A stretch of DNA of 59,775 bases from a virus. Below are positions 6,942 to 13,692 of the stretch, one piece after another. Position numbers and translations under genes: made by a program. A model generated the notes under the pieces. The model was not told where the DNA came from, made no database searches, and saw only the letters and a program-made list of their open reading frames with translations. The stretch is taken from positions 1-59,775 of IMG/VR virus record IMGVR_UViG_3300035670_000230, one strand, 5' to 3'. Position 1 is the stretch's first letter; the number at the start of each line of letters is the position of its first letter.

Positions 6942-7604
6942 ATGGCACGAGTTGCTATCAGTAAGGGAGTACTGGAGTCTGTAGGAAATAACTTACTTCA
7001 GTTTAAAATGAAAGAGATCAACCAGCTTCACAACCCCACGAAGGGTATAACCTTTGCGGCTAACGAGCCATTCATTCAGGAGTACATGTGGGAAGGTAGG
7101 CTTGACCTTCAAAGTCTTTTACCGCAGTCTTGGTTGAACAAGGACAAACGTGAGGTTGGTTTCAAGTTTAACTGTGAAGACAAAAACGCAAACGTCAGTT
7201 GGTACGAAGCAGACGCACATGTGACAATCGATTTCACCACTCATCCAATTCCATACCACATGACAAACGGTCGCCAAGTTATCAAGGTGTCGCCTGAAGT
7301 CTCAGCGCAGTACGGCATGGACAAGCTAATCAAGTTCAAAGCAGATCACGAAGCAATTTATGAGCGTTACAGCAAAGTTAAAGAAGATGTTATGACCTTC
7401 TTAAATAAGTGTAAATCGCTTAACGAAGCACTGAAGCTGTGGCCTGCAATTGCTGCTTACGTTGACAAGGATTATGTGGAAAAAGTCAATGAGGTAAAAC
7501 CCAAAGGCGAACGCAGAATTAGCGAAGCAATGGATGCCCTTGCAAAAATTGATGTTGATGCGGTACAAGCGACAGCAGTTGCTGCTAGACTTGCAAACAC
7601 TTAA
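6942..7604 (+). CDS. Hypothetical phage protein (220 aa)
   Basis: ATG 6942 follows AAGGAGAGTACAC, 11 bases after the zincin-VWA stop. The middle is beta-rich (CEDKNANVSWYEADAHVTID), and the C-terminal third is helical with SLNEALKLWPAIAAYV near residues 157-172. That last segment recalls the 'leW P' tail of some phage nucleotide-modification-associated proteins (Nmad5 type), but the match is too weak to name. It may be the last gene of the MoxR operon. Confidence 0.6.
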   Translation: MARVAISKGVLESVGNNLLQFKMKEINQLHNPTKGITFAANEPFIQEYMWEGRLDLQSLLPQSWLNKDKREVGFKFNCEDKNANVSWYEADAHVTIDFTTHPIPYHMTNGRQVIKVSPEVSAQYGMDKLIKFKADHEAIYERYSKVKEDVMTFLNKCKSLNEALKLWPAIAAYVDKDYVEKVNEVKPKGERRISEAMDALAKIDVDAVQATAVAARLANT

Positions 7605-7618
7605 ACTAGGAGGTGTGT

Positions 7619-7804
7619 ATGCATTATGACCCAGCACAGTCACAAGTCGAACTTCAACACTTGGTTGTGAAATTACAGGAAGCACTAAGCAAAACATCGC
7701 AACCAAACTTTGAGGAGATAACCATGATTGCCACAGAAATACGGGAACAAGCTAGCGATATACGCCTGTGGTCTTTTGAGAAAATGAACCGTGTAAAAGC
7801 ATGA
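7619..7804 (+). CDS. Hypothetical helical protein (61 aa)
   Basis: ATG 7619 is preferred over an in-frame GTG at 7613 because AGGAGGT at 7607-7613 has the right spacing for it. The product is helical and polar (QVELQHLVVKLQEALSKT) with no domain I recognise. The stop overlaps the NrdR-like gene (ATGA at 7801-7804). Confidence 0.55.
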   Translation: MHYDPAQSQVELQHLVVKLQEALSKTSQPNFEEITMIATEIREQASDIRLWSFEKMNRVKA

Positions 7805-7995
7805 GGTGTCAAGAGTGCGAGCACAAACCAACAAAGGTGCGGGAGACAAGAGAGATGTTAGCCAACCCACGATGGACATATAGATACCGAGTGTGTCCTA
7901 ATTGCAACAGCAAATTTGCAACGGTTGAACTTCCTGCAGTAGATTTAAACATTGGTCCAGCCGACGGTGACCATGTCGTGGAGTTTGACGAATAA
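7801..7995 (+). CDS. NrdR-like zinc-ribbon protein without ATP-cone (64 aa)
   Basis: The N-terminal part reads MRCQECEHKPTKVRETRE, then RYRVCPNCNSKFATVE. This is the layout of the NrdR zinc ribbon (CxxC, KVxxTR, RyRxCpnC, kFxTvE). Bacterial NrdR is about 150 residues and adds an ATP-cone that senses nucleotides to repress ribonucleotide reductase genes; here the protein stops after the ribbon and a short acidic tail. It may compete with host NrdR at its DNA boxes or act as a small transcription factor. That role is inference. Confidence 0.75.
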   Translation: MRCQECEHKPTKVRETREMLANPRWTYRYRVCPNCNSKFATVELPAVDLNIGPADGDHVVEFDE

Positions 7996-8003
7996 CATCG
8001 GCA

Positions 8004-8048
8004 GTGGGGGCTTGAGGCATCCTCCCTCGTAACCTCAGGTGACCCCAC
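8004..8048 (+). other. Intergenic RNA hairpin, function unknown
   Basis: In the 79-base gap after the NrdR-like gene, 8004-8009 (GTGGGG) pairs with 8043-8048 (CCCCAC), and 8011-8017 (CTTGAGG) pairs with 8033-8039 (CCTCAGG, one G-U), with a small bulge and a 15-base loop. There is no U-tract, so it is not a standard terminator. It could be an mRNA stabiliser, processing site or regulatory leader for the gene at 8075. Confidence 0.4.
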
Positions 8049-8074
8049 ACTTAATTTACTTACGGAGAAACTAA

Positions 8075-8350
8075 ATGGAAGAAGAAGAAGAAGTAACAAT
8101 TGACGACATAGCGCGGCTACTGGAAGTCAACAAAAAGAGCGCCATCCAACGCATGTCTCGACTGGTTAAACGACAACATGCAATCAGACTTAATTTACCT
8201 AAGCGAGGTATTCCATCACGGTTCAAGTTGCTTATATCCGTGGAGAATTTACTTCAAACACAGAAGTTTGCTGGTCCTAAGATGAGTCGAGAGGTGAACT
8301 GGCGAAAGTTCTGTGCCGACCCGTTTGGCATGGCAAAGAAGGAGATATAG
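8075..8350 (+). CDS. Small helix-turn-helix-type protein (91 aa)
   Basis: ATG 8075 follows ACGGAGAAACTAA. After an acidic start (MEEEEEVT), residues 8-40 read IDDIARLLEVNKKSAIQRMS and continue LVKRQHAIR, the pattern of a winged-helix or HTH DNA-binding unit. The remainder is basic. It may be an early transcription regulator. HTH assignment is by eye. It lies after the structured intergenic element and before a membrane protein gene. Confidence 0.55.
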   Translation: MEEEEEVTIDDIARLLEVNKKSAIQRMSRLVKRQHAIRLNLPKRGIPSRFKLLISVENLLQTQKFAGPKMSREVNWRKFCADPFGMAKKEI

Positions 8351-8352
8351 AC

Positions 8353-8583
8353 ATGAATAATTGGTTCGTAGGGTTTGTGATGGGTTCCTTGGTTGTACTG
8401 GCGTACCAGCGTGTTTACGACGAACCGTTGATCGTTGAGGTGGATGAGATTCAAGCCGTAGACATCATCGAGTCGTACAACCGTGGTCGTGCTGATGCAT
8501 TAAACACACAGCCAGTGAGCTTTGAGCTTGAGGAAACTTGCCTGTCTGTCTGGTCCAATAAACAAATTGTGGAGGCAAAATGA
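8353..8583 (+). CDS. Small N-terminally anchored membrane protein (76 aa)
   Basis: A transmembrane helix at residues 3-19 (NWFVGFVMGSLVVLAYQ) precedes a mostly acidic soluble domain (residues 25-76) with SYNRGRADALN and one Cys. An uncharged short N terminus with Arg just after the helix favours a cytoplasmic tail. ATG 8353 is two bases after the previous stop, and the stop overlaps the next start (ATGA at 8580). No family is recognised. Confidence 0.55.
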   Translation: MNNWFVGFVMGSLVVLAYQRVYDEPLIVEVDEIQAVDIIESYNRGRADALNTQPVSFELEETCLSVWSNKQIVEAK

Positions 8584-8798
8584 AAACAATTGTCCACGTA
8601 AACCAGCACGTTATACGAAGCAACACAAAAACTGGAGCAAGAGAGCCAGCATTAACTGTAAAGACGTACAAGAACAACACGTATGCAAATGAAGTTCAGA
8701 TCAACGGCCCCAGTAAAGTTGTTTATAGCCCAGACAAACCTCTGTCATGCGGAGCTAGGGTATGGATAGAAACGGAAGCAGAAGTACTAACTTACTAA
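8580..8798 (+). CDS. Conserved small phage protein, beta-rich (72 aa)
   Basis: The protein begins MKTIVHVNQHVIRSNTKTG and contains PALTVKTYKNNTYANEVQI and KPLSCGARVWIETEA. I recall near-identical small proteins in many unrelated proteobacterial phages, always uncharacterised. It looks like a compact all-beta domain. It is coupled to the upstream membrane protein by ATGA. Confidence 0.65.
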   Translation: MKTIVHVNQHVIRSNTKTGAREPALTVKTYKNNTYANEVQINGPSKVVYSPDKPLSCGARVWIETEAEVLTY

Positions 8799-8808
8799 GG
8801 AGAACACA

Positions 8809-9480
8809 ATGATTACACAACGTGACGGCTGGTGGATGCCAACATCAGACCGAGTGGGTTTTAGGTACATATCAGCGCAAGCCTCAGACATCAGCACCAT
8901 CGTGGATTACTGTCAAGACAGGCGGGTTTGTATACAGGCTGGTGGCAACATTGGTATCTGGCCCGTCAAGCTGGCTGAGATATTTGAGCATGTCATTACG
9001 GCTGAACCTGATGAAGCAAACTTCCAAGCATTGATGAAGAACACCGAGAGCATAACTAACATCACACGGTACAACTCTGCCTTTGGTGATTCAGTTAAAT
9101 CAGGTTCAATCAAGGTCAATCAGGAAGGCAACATGGGTGCATTGTCGGTGGTCGAAGGCAGTGGGTTTCATGTAGTCCCCATAGATTCTTTGAACGTAAC
9201 GAACTGTGACCTACTACAACTAGATGTCGAGGGCTATGAACTATTTGCTCTTACTGGTGCAATCAATACTATCAACAGGTGTAAGCCAACAATTTGTATT
9301 GAACTTAACGGGTTATCGCAGAACTACGGCCACGCAGATGAAGATGTTGTTAAATTTCTAATAAACCTTGGCTACACAAAGACTCGCAACATACATAGAG
9401 ACATAATATTTATGCACCACACAAAAGTCTTTGGGACCCAAGAACGTAAAAAAGAACCGCTACCTGAGGCACTACTATGA
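8809..9480 (+). CDS. FkbM-family SAM-dependent methyltransferase (223 aa)
   Basis: ATG 8809 follows AAGGAGAACACA. A Rossmann motif I is visible as VCIQAGGNIGIWPVKLAEIF at about residues 44-63, followed by an acidic motif II region (HVITAEPDEANF) and DLLQLDVEGYE near residue 140, the hallmark of FkbM methyltransferases. The family O-methylates sugars and small metabolites; the phage substrate is unknown and could be a surface glycan or a nucleotide. It lies among small early genes, not beside the late glycosyltransferase. Confidence 0.85.
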   Translation: MITQRDGWWMPTSDRVGFRYISAQASDISTIVDYCQDRRVCIQAGGNIGIWPVKLAEIFEHVITAEPDEANFQALMKNTESITNITRYNSAFGDSVKSGSIKVNQEGNMGALSVVEGSGFHVVPIDSLNVTNCDLLQLDVEGYELFALTGAINTINRCKPTICIELNGLSQNYGHADEDVVKFLINLGYTKTRNIHRDIIFMHHTKVFGTQERKKEPLPEALL

Positions 9481-9653
9481 ATCTTGAACAGATCGAAAGG
9501 CGGCTTGCAAGGATGGAGTCTCGCATTGTCCAAATCATGCAACACCTAGGCATTGACCCCTATGAGCGGATGTACGACAGATTTCAAGGGTCAGATAAAA
9601 ATACTATCCAAGACTTGCAACCCAAGAAGAAAGGAGATAACATACACACGTAG
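9477..9653 (+). CDS. Small coiled-coil-like protein (58 aa)
   Basis: ATG 9477 overlaps the methyltransferase stop (ATGA), so translation is probably coupled. The product begins MNLEQIERRLARMESRIVQI with hydrophobic residues at heptad positions, a short coiled coil, followed by a polar tail ending KKKGDNIHT. The family is unrecognised. The stop at 9651-9653 lies within an ATACACACGT element that recurs in two promoter regions of this genome. Confidence 0.55.
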   Translation: MNLEQIERRLARMESRIVQIMQHLGIDPYERMYDRFQGSDKNTIQDLQPKKKGDNIHT

Positions 9654-9670
9654 TACCTACGGAGATGAAA

Positions 9671-9847
9671 ATGAACTCGGAACTGATCTGCCAACTTCAA
9701 ATTAGGCGGGTGGAAAACGGCTATCTGTTGGCCTGTATGCTACCCGGCAAACTCCAAGAGCAAGTGCTTTATGCCGCTGACATCGGGCGGTTGGGTGATT
9801 TATTAACTACTTTTTTAATTGAGGAGAAGCTCAATGCAAACAATTGA
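9671..9847 (+). CDS. Hypothetical small protein (58 aa)
   Basis: Start ATG 9671 is used because GGAG at 9661-9664 is correctly spaced for it and too close for the ATG at 9665. The sequence (ICQLQIRRVENGYLLACMLP) looks like a small beta-sheet domain followed by a helix. No family is recognised. It overlaps the next gene by 14 bases. Confidence 0.5.
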   Translation: MNSELICQLQIRRVENGYLLACMLPGKLQEQVLYAADIGRLGDLLTTFLIEEKLNANN

Positions 9848-10166
9848 ACTTAGCAAAGAATACTACGCAGCACTCATACAAATCTGCAATCGCAACTACC
9901 GCACAGCAGATCTTCAGATAAAACAATGGATTGACCGAGAAGCCAGTAGTATGGGAATACTCATTCAAAAAATCCCACCAAAGACAGAACTTGAAGCTCC
10001 ACCAACAAAGGTAACCCCAAAGGCTACAAAGGAAATAAAAGTAAAAAGAAAGTGGTCGCCAGAACAACGTGAAGCCGCAAGGCAACGCATGAAAGCCCAG
10101 TGGGAAGCCGGTGTTATCAAGAACCGCCACTTAGAGAAACTACTTGAAGGGGCATACGATGACTGA
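9834..10166 (+). CDS. Hypothetical protein with basic C-terminal half (110 aa)
   Basis: ATG 9834 has GAGGAGAAGCTCA upstream; an in-frame TTG at 9819 is less likely. The N-terminal part is helical, the middle a Pro/Lys-rich linker (PPTKVTPKATKEIKVKRK), and the C terminus a charged helix (WSPEQREAARQRMKAQWEAG) like the repeated 'qReaaraRMkarwa' motif of several phage DNA-associated small proteins. DNA or RNA binding is plausible but unproven. It overlaps the DUF3310-like gene by 8 bases. Confidence 0.55.
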   Translation: MQTIELSKEYYAALIQICNRNYRTADLQIKQWIDREASSMGILIQKIPPKTELEAPPTKVTPKATKEIKVKRKWSPEQREAARQRMKAQWEAGVIKNRHLEKLLEGAYDD

Positions 10167-10401
10167 CCAAGTAAACAAACCAGCGCACTACACAGCAGGA
10201 GAAATCGAGTGTATCGATGCCATCGAGGCCGCAGTTAAGGGGTTACCAGCATTTGAAGCAGTCTGTGTTGGTCATATTATTCGTTACGTGTGGCGTTACA
10301 GGCAGAAGCACCCGGAAGACCCAAGCATTGATGTGCGTAAAGCCACTTACTATTTCAAAAAACTACTAAAGAAACTGGAAGAAGCCCGTGATAACGATTG
10401 A
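10159..10401 (+). CDS. DUF3310/SaV-like protein (80 aa)
   Basis: The sequence begins MTDQVNKPAHYTAGEIECID, then has a GHIIRYVWRYRQKHP core and a C-terminal YYFKKLLKKLEEA helix. The 'vnkPaHYt-g-iE-id ... g-vikYlwRy-kK' pattern identifies DUF3310, also called the SaV-like or nucleotide-kinase-domain family, widespread in phages and usually beside replication genes. Its biochemical role is not established. ATG 10159 follows TGAAGGGGCATACG. It overlaps the polymerase start by 14 bases. Confidence 0.85.
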   Translation: MTDQVNKPAHYTAGEIECIDAIEAAVKGLPAFEAVCVGHIIRYVWRYRQKHPEDPSIDVRKATYYFKKLLKKLEEARDND

Positions 10402-12229
10402 CTTTGAGACGTACTACGACAAGGAGTTCAGCTTATCCAAGATAACAACTGAAGAGTACATACGCTCTGAGCAGTTTGAAGTCATTGGTGTAGCGGCTAA
10501 AGTTGATGACCAACAGACCCAGTGGTGTACTGGTAGTAAGGAGCAAATTGCGAAGTTTTTACATTACCTTGATCTTCCTAGTCATGATGTATTGGCTCAC
10601 CACATGGCCTTTGATGGGGCAATTCTTGCGTGGCAGTTTGGGATACGACCAAAGTATTACTTTGATACATTGAGTATGGCTCGACCATTAACTGGTCTTA
10701 CGGTTGGTGGTTCACTTGCGGCACTTGCCAAGAAGTTTGAGCTTGGGGCCAAGGGTACTGAGGTTGTTAACGCACTAGGTAAACGTAGGGAAGATTTTTC
10801 TCCACAAGAGATATTTGCCTACGGTACTTACTGTATGAATGATGTGAACTTAACCTACGAGCTTTTCAAGATCCTAAAGCCGCACAGCACAACAAAAGAG
10901 TTATACATAATTGATTTGATGCTACGGATGTACATTGACCCGGTGCTTGAGCTGGATAAAGAAAAGTTGACGCATCATCTGAGTAATGTGCAGACCAAAA
11001 AAGAAGAGCTTATGCGTCGTATAAGTGATGCCATCGGCAAGGACGATCTAATGAGCAACATGAAGTTTGCAGATGTGCTCAAAAAGTTAGGTGTTGAACC
11101 GCCAATGAAAGTCAGTCTACGCACGAACAAAATGGCCTATGCATTTGGTAAGACCGACTACGAGTTCAAAGCCCTACTTGAGCATGAAGACCCACGAGTT
11201 CAAGCAGTTGTATCCGCTAGGCTTGGTATTAAATCTACCCTTGAAGAAACCAGAACCATATCGTTTCTTGGCATAGCAGATCGTGGGACACTGCCCATCA
11301 TGTTGAACTACTACGGTGCACATACAGGCAGGGCAAGCGGTGGGGATAAAATGAATCTGCAGAACCTACCCCGTGGTGGGACACTGCGCAAATCCATCAA
11401 AGCGCCTGAAGGTCACGTTGTCATAGCCGTTGACTCAGCACAGATTGAGGCACGAGTTGTTGCTTGGTTGGCTGGTCAGGATGATTTGGTTGAGGACTTC
11501 CGCAATGGTGTGGATATTTATTCCAAGTTTGCCTCAGATGTTTATGAACGGCCCATCGATAAGTCAATAGATAAGGTGGAACGGTTTGTTGGTAAGACTT
11601 GTATTCTCGGTCTGGGCTACGGCATGGGTAAGGACAAGTTTAAATCTACACTAAAAATTGGCATGGCTGGTGTATCGGTTGACCTGCCGCTCGAAGATGC
11701 TGAGCGTATTGTTAAGTTGTACCGACAAAAATATGAACGCATAACGTCACTATGGTCTGATGCTGATAAGGCGTTACCTGCAATTGCCAATGGGTTCGAT
11801 TACAAGTTTGGCGCAACTATAGCACTATGTGCTACACCCGAAGGCATAAGGCTACCCAACGATATGCTGGTGCGATACCCCGGACTACATAAAACAAACG
11901 AGGGGTTTGTATATACAACAAAGCGTGGATCAATCAAAATATATGGTGGTAAAGTTGTAGAGAACGTGGTTCAAGCACTGGCTAGGATAGTTGTGTTCGA
12001 CCAGATGGCGAAGATTGACCAAGAGTTCCGCAAACGAGATTCTGCAGATACAAGATTTAAAGTTGCATTAACAGTTCATGACGAAGTTGTTGCAGTTGTG
12101 CCTGAAGATCAAGCTCAACGGTCTTTAGATTTTATGATTAAGGTTATGTCTACCCCACCCCAGTGGGCACAAGGTTTACCGGTAGCCTGTGAAGGGGACT
12201 TTGCTTTAACATATGGGGATTGCAAATAA
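10388..12229 (+). CDS. Family A DNA polymerase with 3'-5' exonuclease domain (613 aa)
   Basis: The start is GTG 10388, which places the exonuclease I motif DFETYYD at residues 4-10, as expected for short phage enzymes lacking a 5' nuclease. Polymerase motif A is DSAQIEAR from Asp349, motif B the GKTCILGLGYGMGKDKFK stretch, and motif C LTVHDEVV with His564-Asp565-Glu566. All catalytic acids are present. It is the replicative polymerase of the phage, working with the primase-helicase and probable SSB downstream. Translation is probably coupled to the DUF3310-like gene it overlaps. Confidence 0.95.
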   Translation: MITIDFETYYDKEFSLSKITTEEYIRSEQFEVIGVAAKVDDQQTQWCTGSKEQIAKFLHYLDLPSHDVLAHHMAFDGAILAWQFGIRPKYYFDTLSMARPLTGLTVGGSLAALAKKFELGAKGTEVVNALGKRREDFSPQEIFAYGTYCMNDVNLTYELFKILKPHSTTKELYIIDLMLRMYIDPVLELDKEKLTHHLSNVQTKKEELMRRISDAIGKDDLMSNMKFADVLKKLGVEPPMKVSLRTNKMAYAFGKTDYEFKALLEHEDPRVQAVVSARLGIKSTLEETRTISFLGIADRGTLPIMLNYYGAHTGRASGGDKMNLQNLPRGGTLRKSIKAPEGHVVIAVDSAQIEARVVAWLAGQDDLVEDFRNGVDIYSKFASDVYERPIDKSIDKVERFVGKTCILGLGYGMGKDKFKSTLKIGMAGVSVDLPLEDAERIVKLYRQKYERITSLWSDADKALPAIANGFDYKFGATIALCATPEGIRLPNDMLVRYPGLHKTNEGFVYTTKRGSIKIYGGKVVENVVQALARIVVFDQMAKIDQEFRKRDSADTRFKVALTVHDEVVAVVPEDQAQRSLDFMIKVMSTPPQWAQGLPVACEGDFALTYGDCK

Positions 12230-12245
12230 CCATACGGAGAACATT

Positions 12246-12893
12246 TTGAAAGCATGGACTTACTCACATCTAGAAAAATTCGCCACTTGTCCTAAGCAGT
12301 TTTACCATACCAGTGTAGTAAAGGATTTTGTAAGTCCACCGACCGAAGCAACAATATGGGGGCACAGAGTACATGAAGCGTTTGAAAACAGAATTAACAA
12401 CGGAGCATCGCTACCAAAAGGAATGGAACACTGGGAGCGAATTGCAAAACGAATCGACAGCCTTGAAGGAAACAAGTACGCAGAAATCAAACTTGCCATT
12501 GGTAAAGGGTTTCAACCGGCAGATTGGGATAGTGCGTGGAGCCGTGGCATCGCAGACTTGGTGGTTATCCGAGAGAAGAATGCCATGGTACTTGACTACA
12601 AGACCGGAAAGCGAAAGCCGTCGGAACAATTAGACCTGTATGCGGCTTACATTTTTGCGCATTACCCAGAAGTTGAAAACGTAAAAACTATTTTTGTATG
12701 GCTCAAAGAACAGAAGACTGACAAAAAACGATTTAACCGTGATGAACTACCCATTATCTGGCGTGAATTTATACCAAAAGTTGCTCGGCTTGAGTCAGCA
12801 TACAATCGTGATTCGTGGCCCGCTAAGCCATCAGGGTTGTGCAACGGATGGTGTCCTGTGAAGACTTGTCAGCACTACAAGGAGAAGCGATGA
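12246..12893 (+). CDS. Cas4/RecB-like PD-(D/E)XK exonuclease with probable Fe-S cluster (215 aa)
   Basis: TTG 12246 is preferred because ACGGAGA lies 5 bases upstream; an in-frame ATG at 12213 has no such site and overlaps the polymerase. The nuclease core is visible as GIADLVV then LDYKTGK (Asp117, Lys119). One Cys near the N terminus (Cys15 in CPKQF) and three near the C terminus (Cys199, Cys203, Cys208) repeat the 1+3 cysteine layout of the Cas4/AddB [4Fe-4S] cluster. It is probably a DNA end-processing nuclease for replication or recombination. Confidence 0.85.
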   Translation: MKAWTYSHLEKFATCPKQFYHTSVVKDFVSPPTEATIWGHRVHEAFENRINNGASLPKGMEHWERIAKRIDSLEGNKYAEIKLAIGKGFQPADWDSAWSRGIADLVVIREKNAMVLDYKTGKRKPSEQLDLYAAYIFAHYPEVENVKTIFVWLKEQKTDKKRFNRDELPIIWREFIPKVARLESAYNRDSWPAKPSGLCNGWCPVKTCQHYKEKR

Positions 12894-13183
12894 CTCCCGA
12901 AGGCCGTGTCAAGGAAGCTGTAAAAAAAGTTCTCAAACAGAGAAATATATGGTATTTTATGCCATCGGCTAACGGATATGGAAAGGTCGGTGTACCCGAC
13001 TTTATTTGCTGTTGGGACGGACGGTTTTTAGCTATTGAAACAAAAGCCCCGGGTAAATTAGACAATCTGACAGCAAACCAAATAATACAAATTAACTTAA
13101 TACGGCAAGCCAAAGGAAACGCAGTTGTTGTAGATGATATTGCACAATTACATGGATTTTTTACTGCTTTTGATAGGAACTAA
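12890..13183 (+). CDS. VRR-NUC domain nuclease (97 aa)
   Basis: ATG 12890 overlaps the Cas4-like stop (ATGA) after AAGGAGAAGCG. Catalytic residues of the VRR-NUC fold are visible: Asp37 in VPDFICC, Glu50 and Lys52 in AIETKAPG, with the helical NQIIQINLIRQAKG after. Standalone phage VRR-NUC proteins of this length are metal-dependent structure-specific nucleases or Holliday-junction resolvases. Its position between a Cas4-like nuclease and an SNF2-type helicase fits a recombination-replication module. Confidence 0.88.
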   Translation: MTPEGRVKEAVKKVLKQRNIWYFMPSANGYGKVGVPDFICCWDGRFLAIETKAPGKLDNLTANQIIQINLIRQAKGNAVVVDDIAQLHGFFTAFDRN

Positions 13184-13184
13184 C

Positions 13185-13448
13185 ATGCCAGAATCTACCA
13201 AACGAAAGCTGGAATACCAGAAAAAATACAACGCTAGGCCCGAAGAGGTTGCCAAGCGAGTTAAAAACAACGCCGCTAGACGCAAGGCCGTAGAAGAAGG
13301 TCGAGCCAGTAAGGGCGATGGTAAAGATGTGGCCCACAAAAAAGCGCTTGACAATGGAGGCGGTAATGGAAAAGGAAACACGGTCGTTCAAAGCCGAAAA
13401 GCCAACCGCAGTTGGCGCAAAGGCAAAAGCGGATATAACCCAGACTGA
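13185..13448 (+). CDS. Small basic protein with degenerate HNH-like pattern (87 aa)
   Basis: ATG 13185 follows TAGGAACTAAC, two bases after the VRR-NUC stop. It is very basic. The N-terminal part (RKLEYQKKYNARPEEVAKRV) is helical. The C-terminal half reads GDGKDVAHKKALDNGGGNGK, then NTVVQSRKANRSWRKGKSGY, which resembles the HNH pattern 'DvdHk-pLs-GG-N---NLq-l---NR-kg' with most catalytic residues altered. It is conserved in many phages in my recollection. A DNA-binding or packaging-associated role is possible. Confidence 0.6.
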   Translation: MPESTKRKLEYQKKYNARPEEVAKRVKNNAARRKAVEEGRASKGDGKDVAHKKALDNGGGNGKGNTVVQSRKANRSWRKGKSGYNPD

Positions 13449-13692
13449 GTTATGTAACCTTTTTTGTGTTCATATTATGAACATATTTCCGCACATTTCA
13501 GATGTACAGTGGAAACCTTTTGGTGACCATGCAGTTGAGTTTGTTTGGTCGGACAGCTACAACAAGAACCCCCCTATAAGGGTGGCAATGATTTTACCTA
13601 TGGATAACCTAGAAAACGTAATAAATTCTACAGTAGAGGTAATGAATGGCAACTATCCTGAAAGACAAAAAAGCAGTCGTACTAAAACTTAA
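13366..13692 (+). CDS. Hypothetical protein overlapping both neighbours (108 aa)
   Basis: ATG 13366 follows GGAGGCGGTA, a strong, correctly spaced site within the previous gene. That creates an 83-base overlap in another frame, and its 3' end overlaps the helicase by 47 bases. The C-terminal two thirds look like one folded domain (LCNLFCVHIMNIFPHISDVQ and later PIRVAMILPMDNLENVINST). A start at ATG 13477 would remove the overlap but has no ribosome site. No family is recognised. Confidence 0.55.
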   Translation: MEKETRSFKAEKPTAVGAKAKADITQTELCNLFCVHIMNIFPHISDVQWKPFGDHAVEFVWSDSYNKNPPIRVAMILPMDNLENVINSTVEVMNGNYPERQKSSRTKT

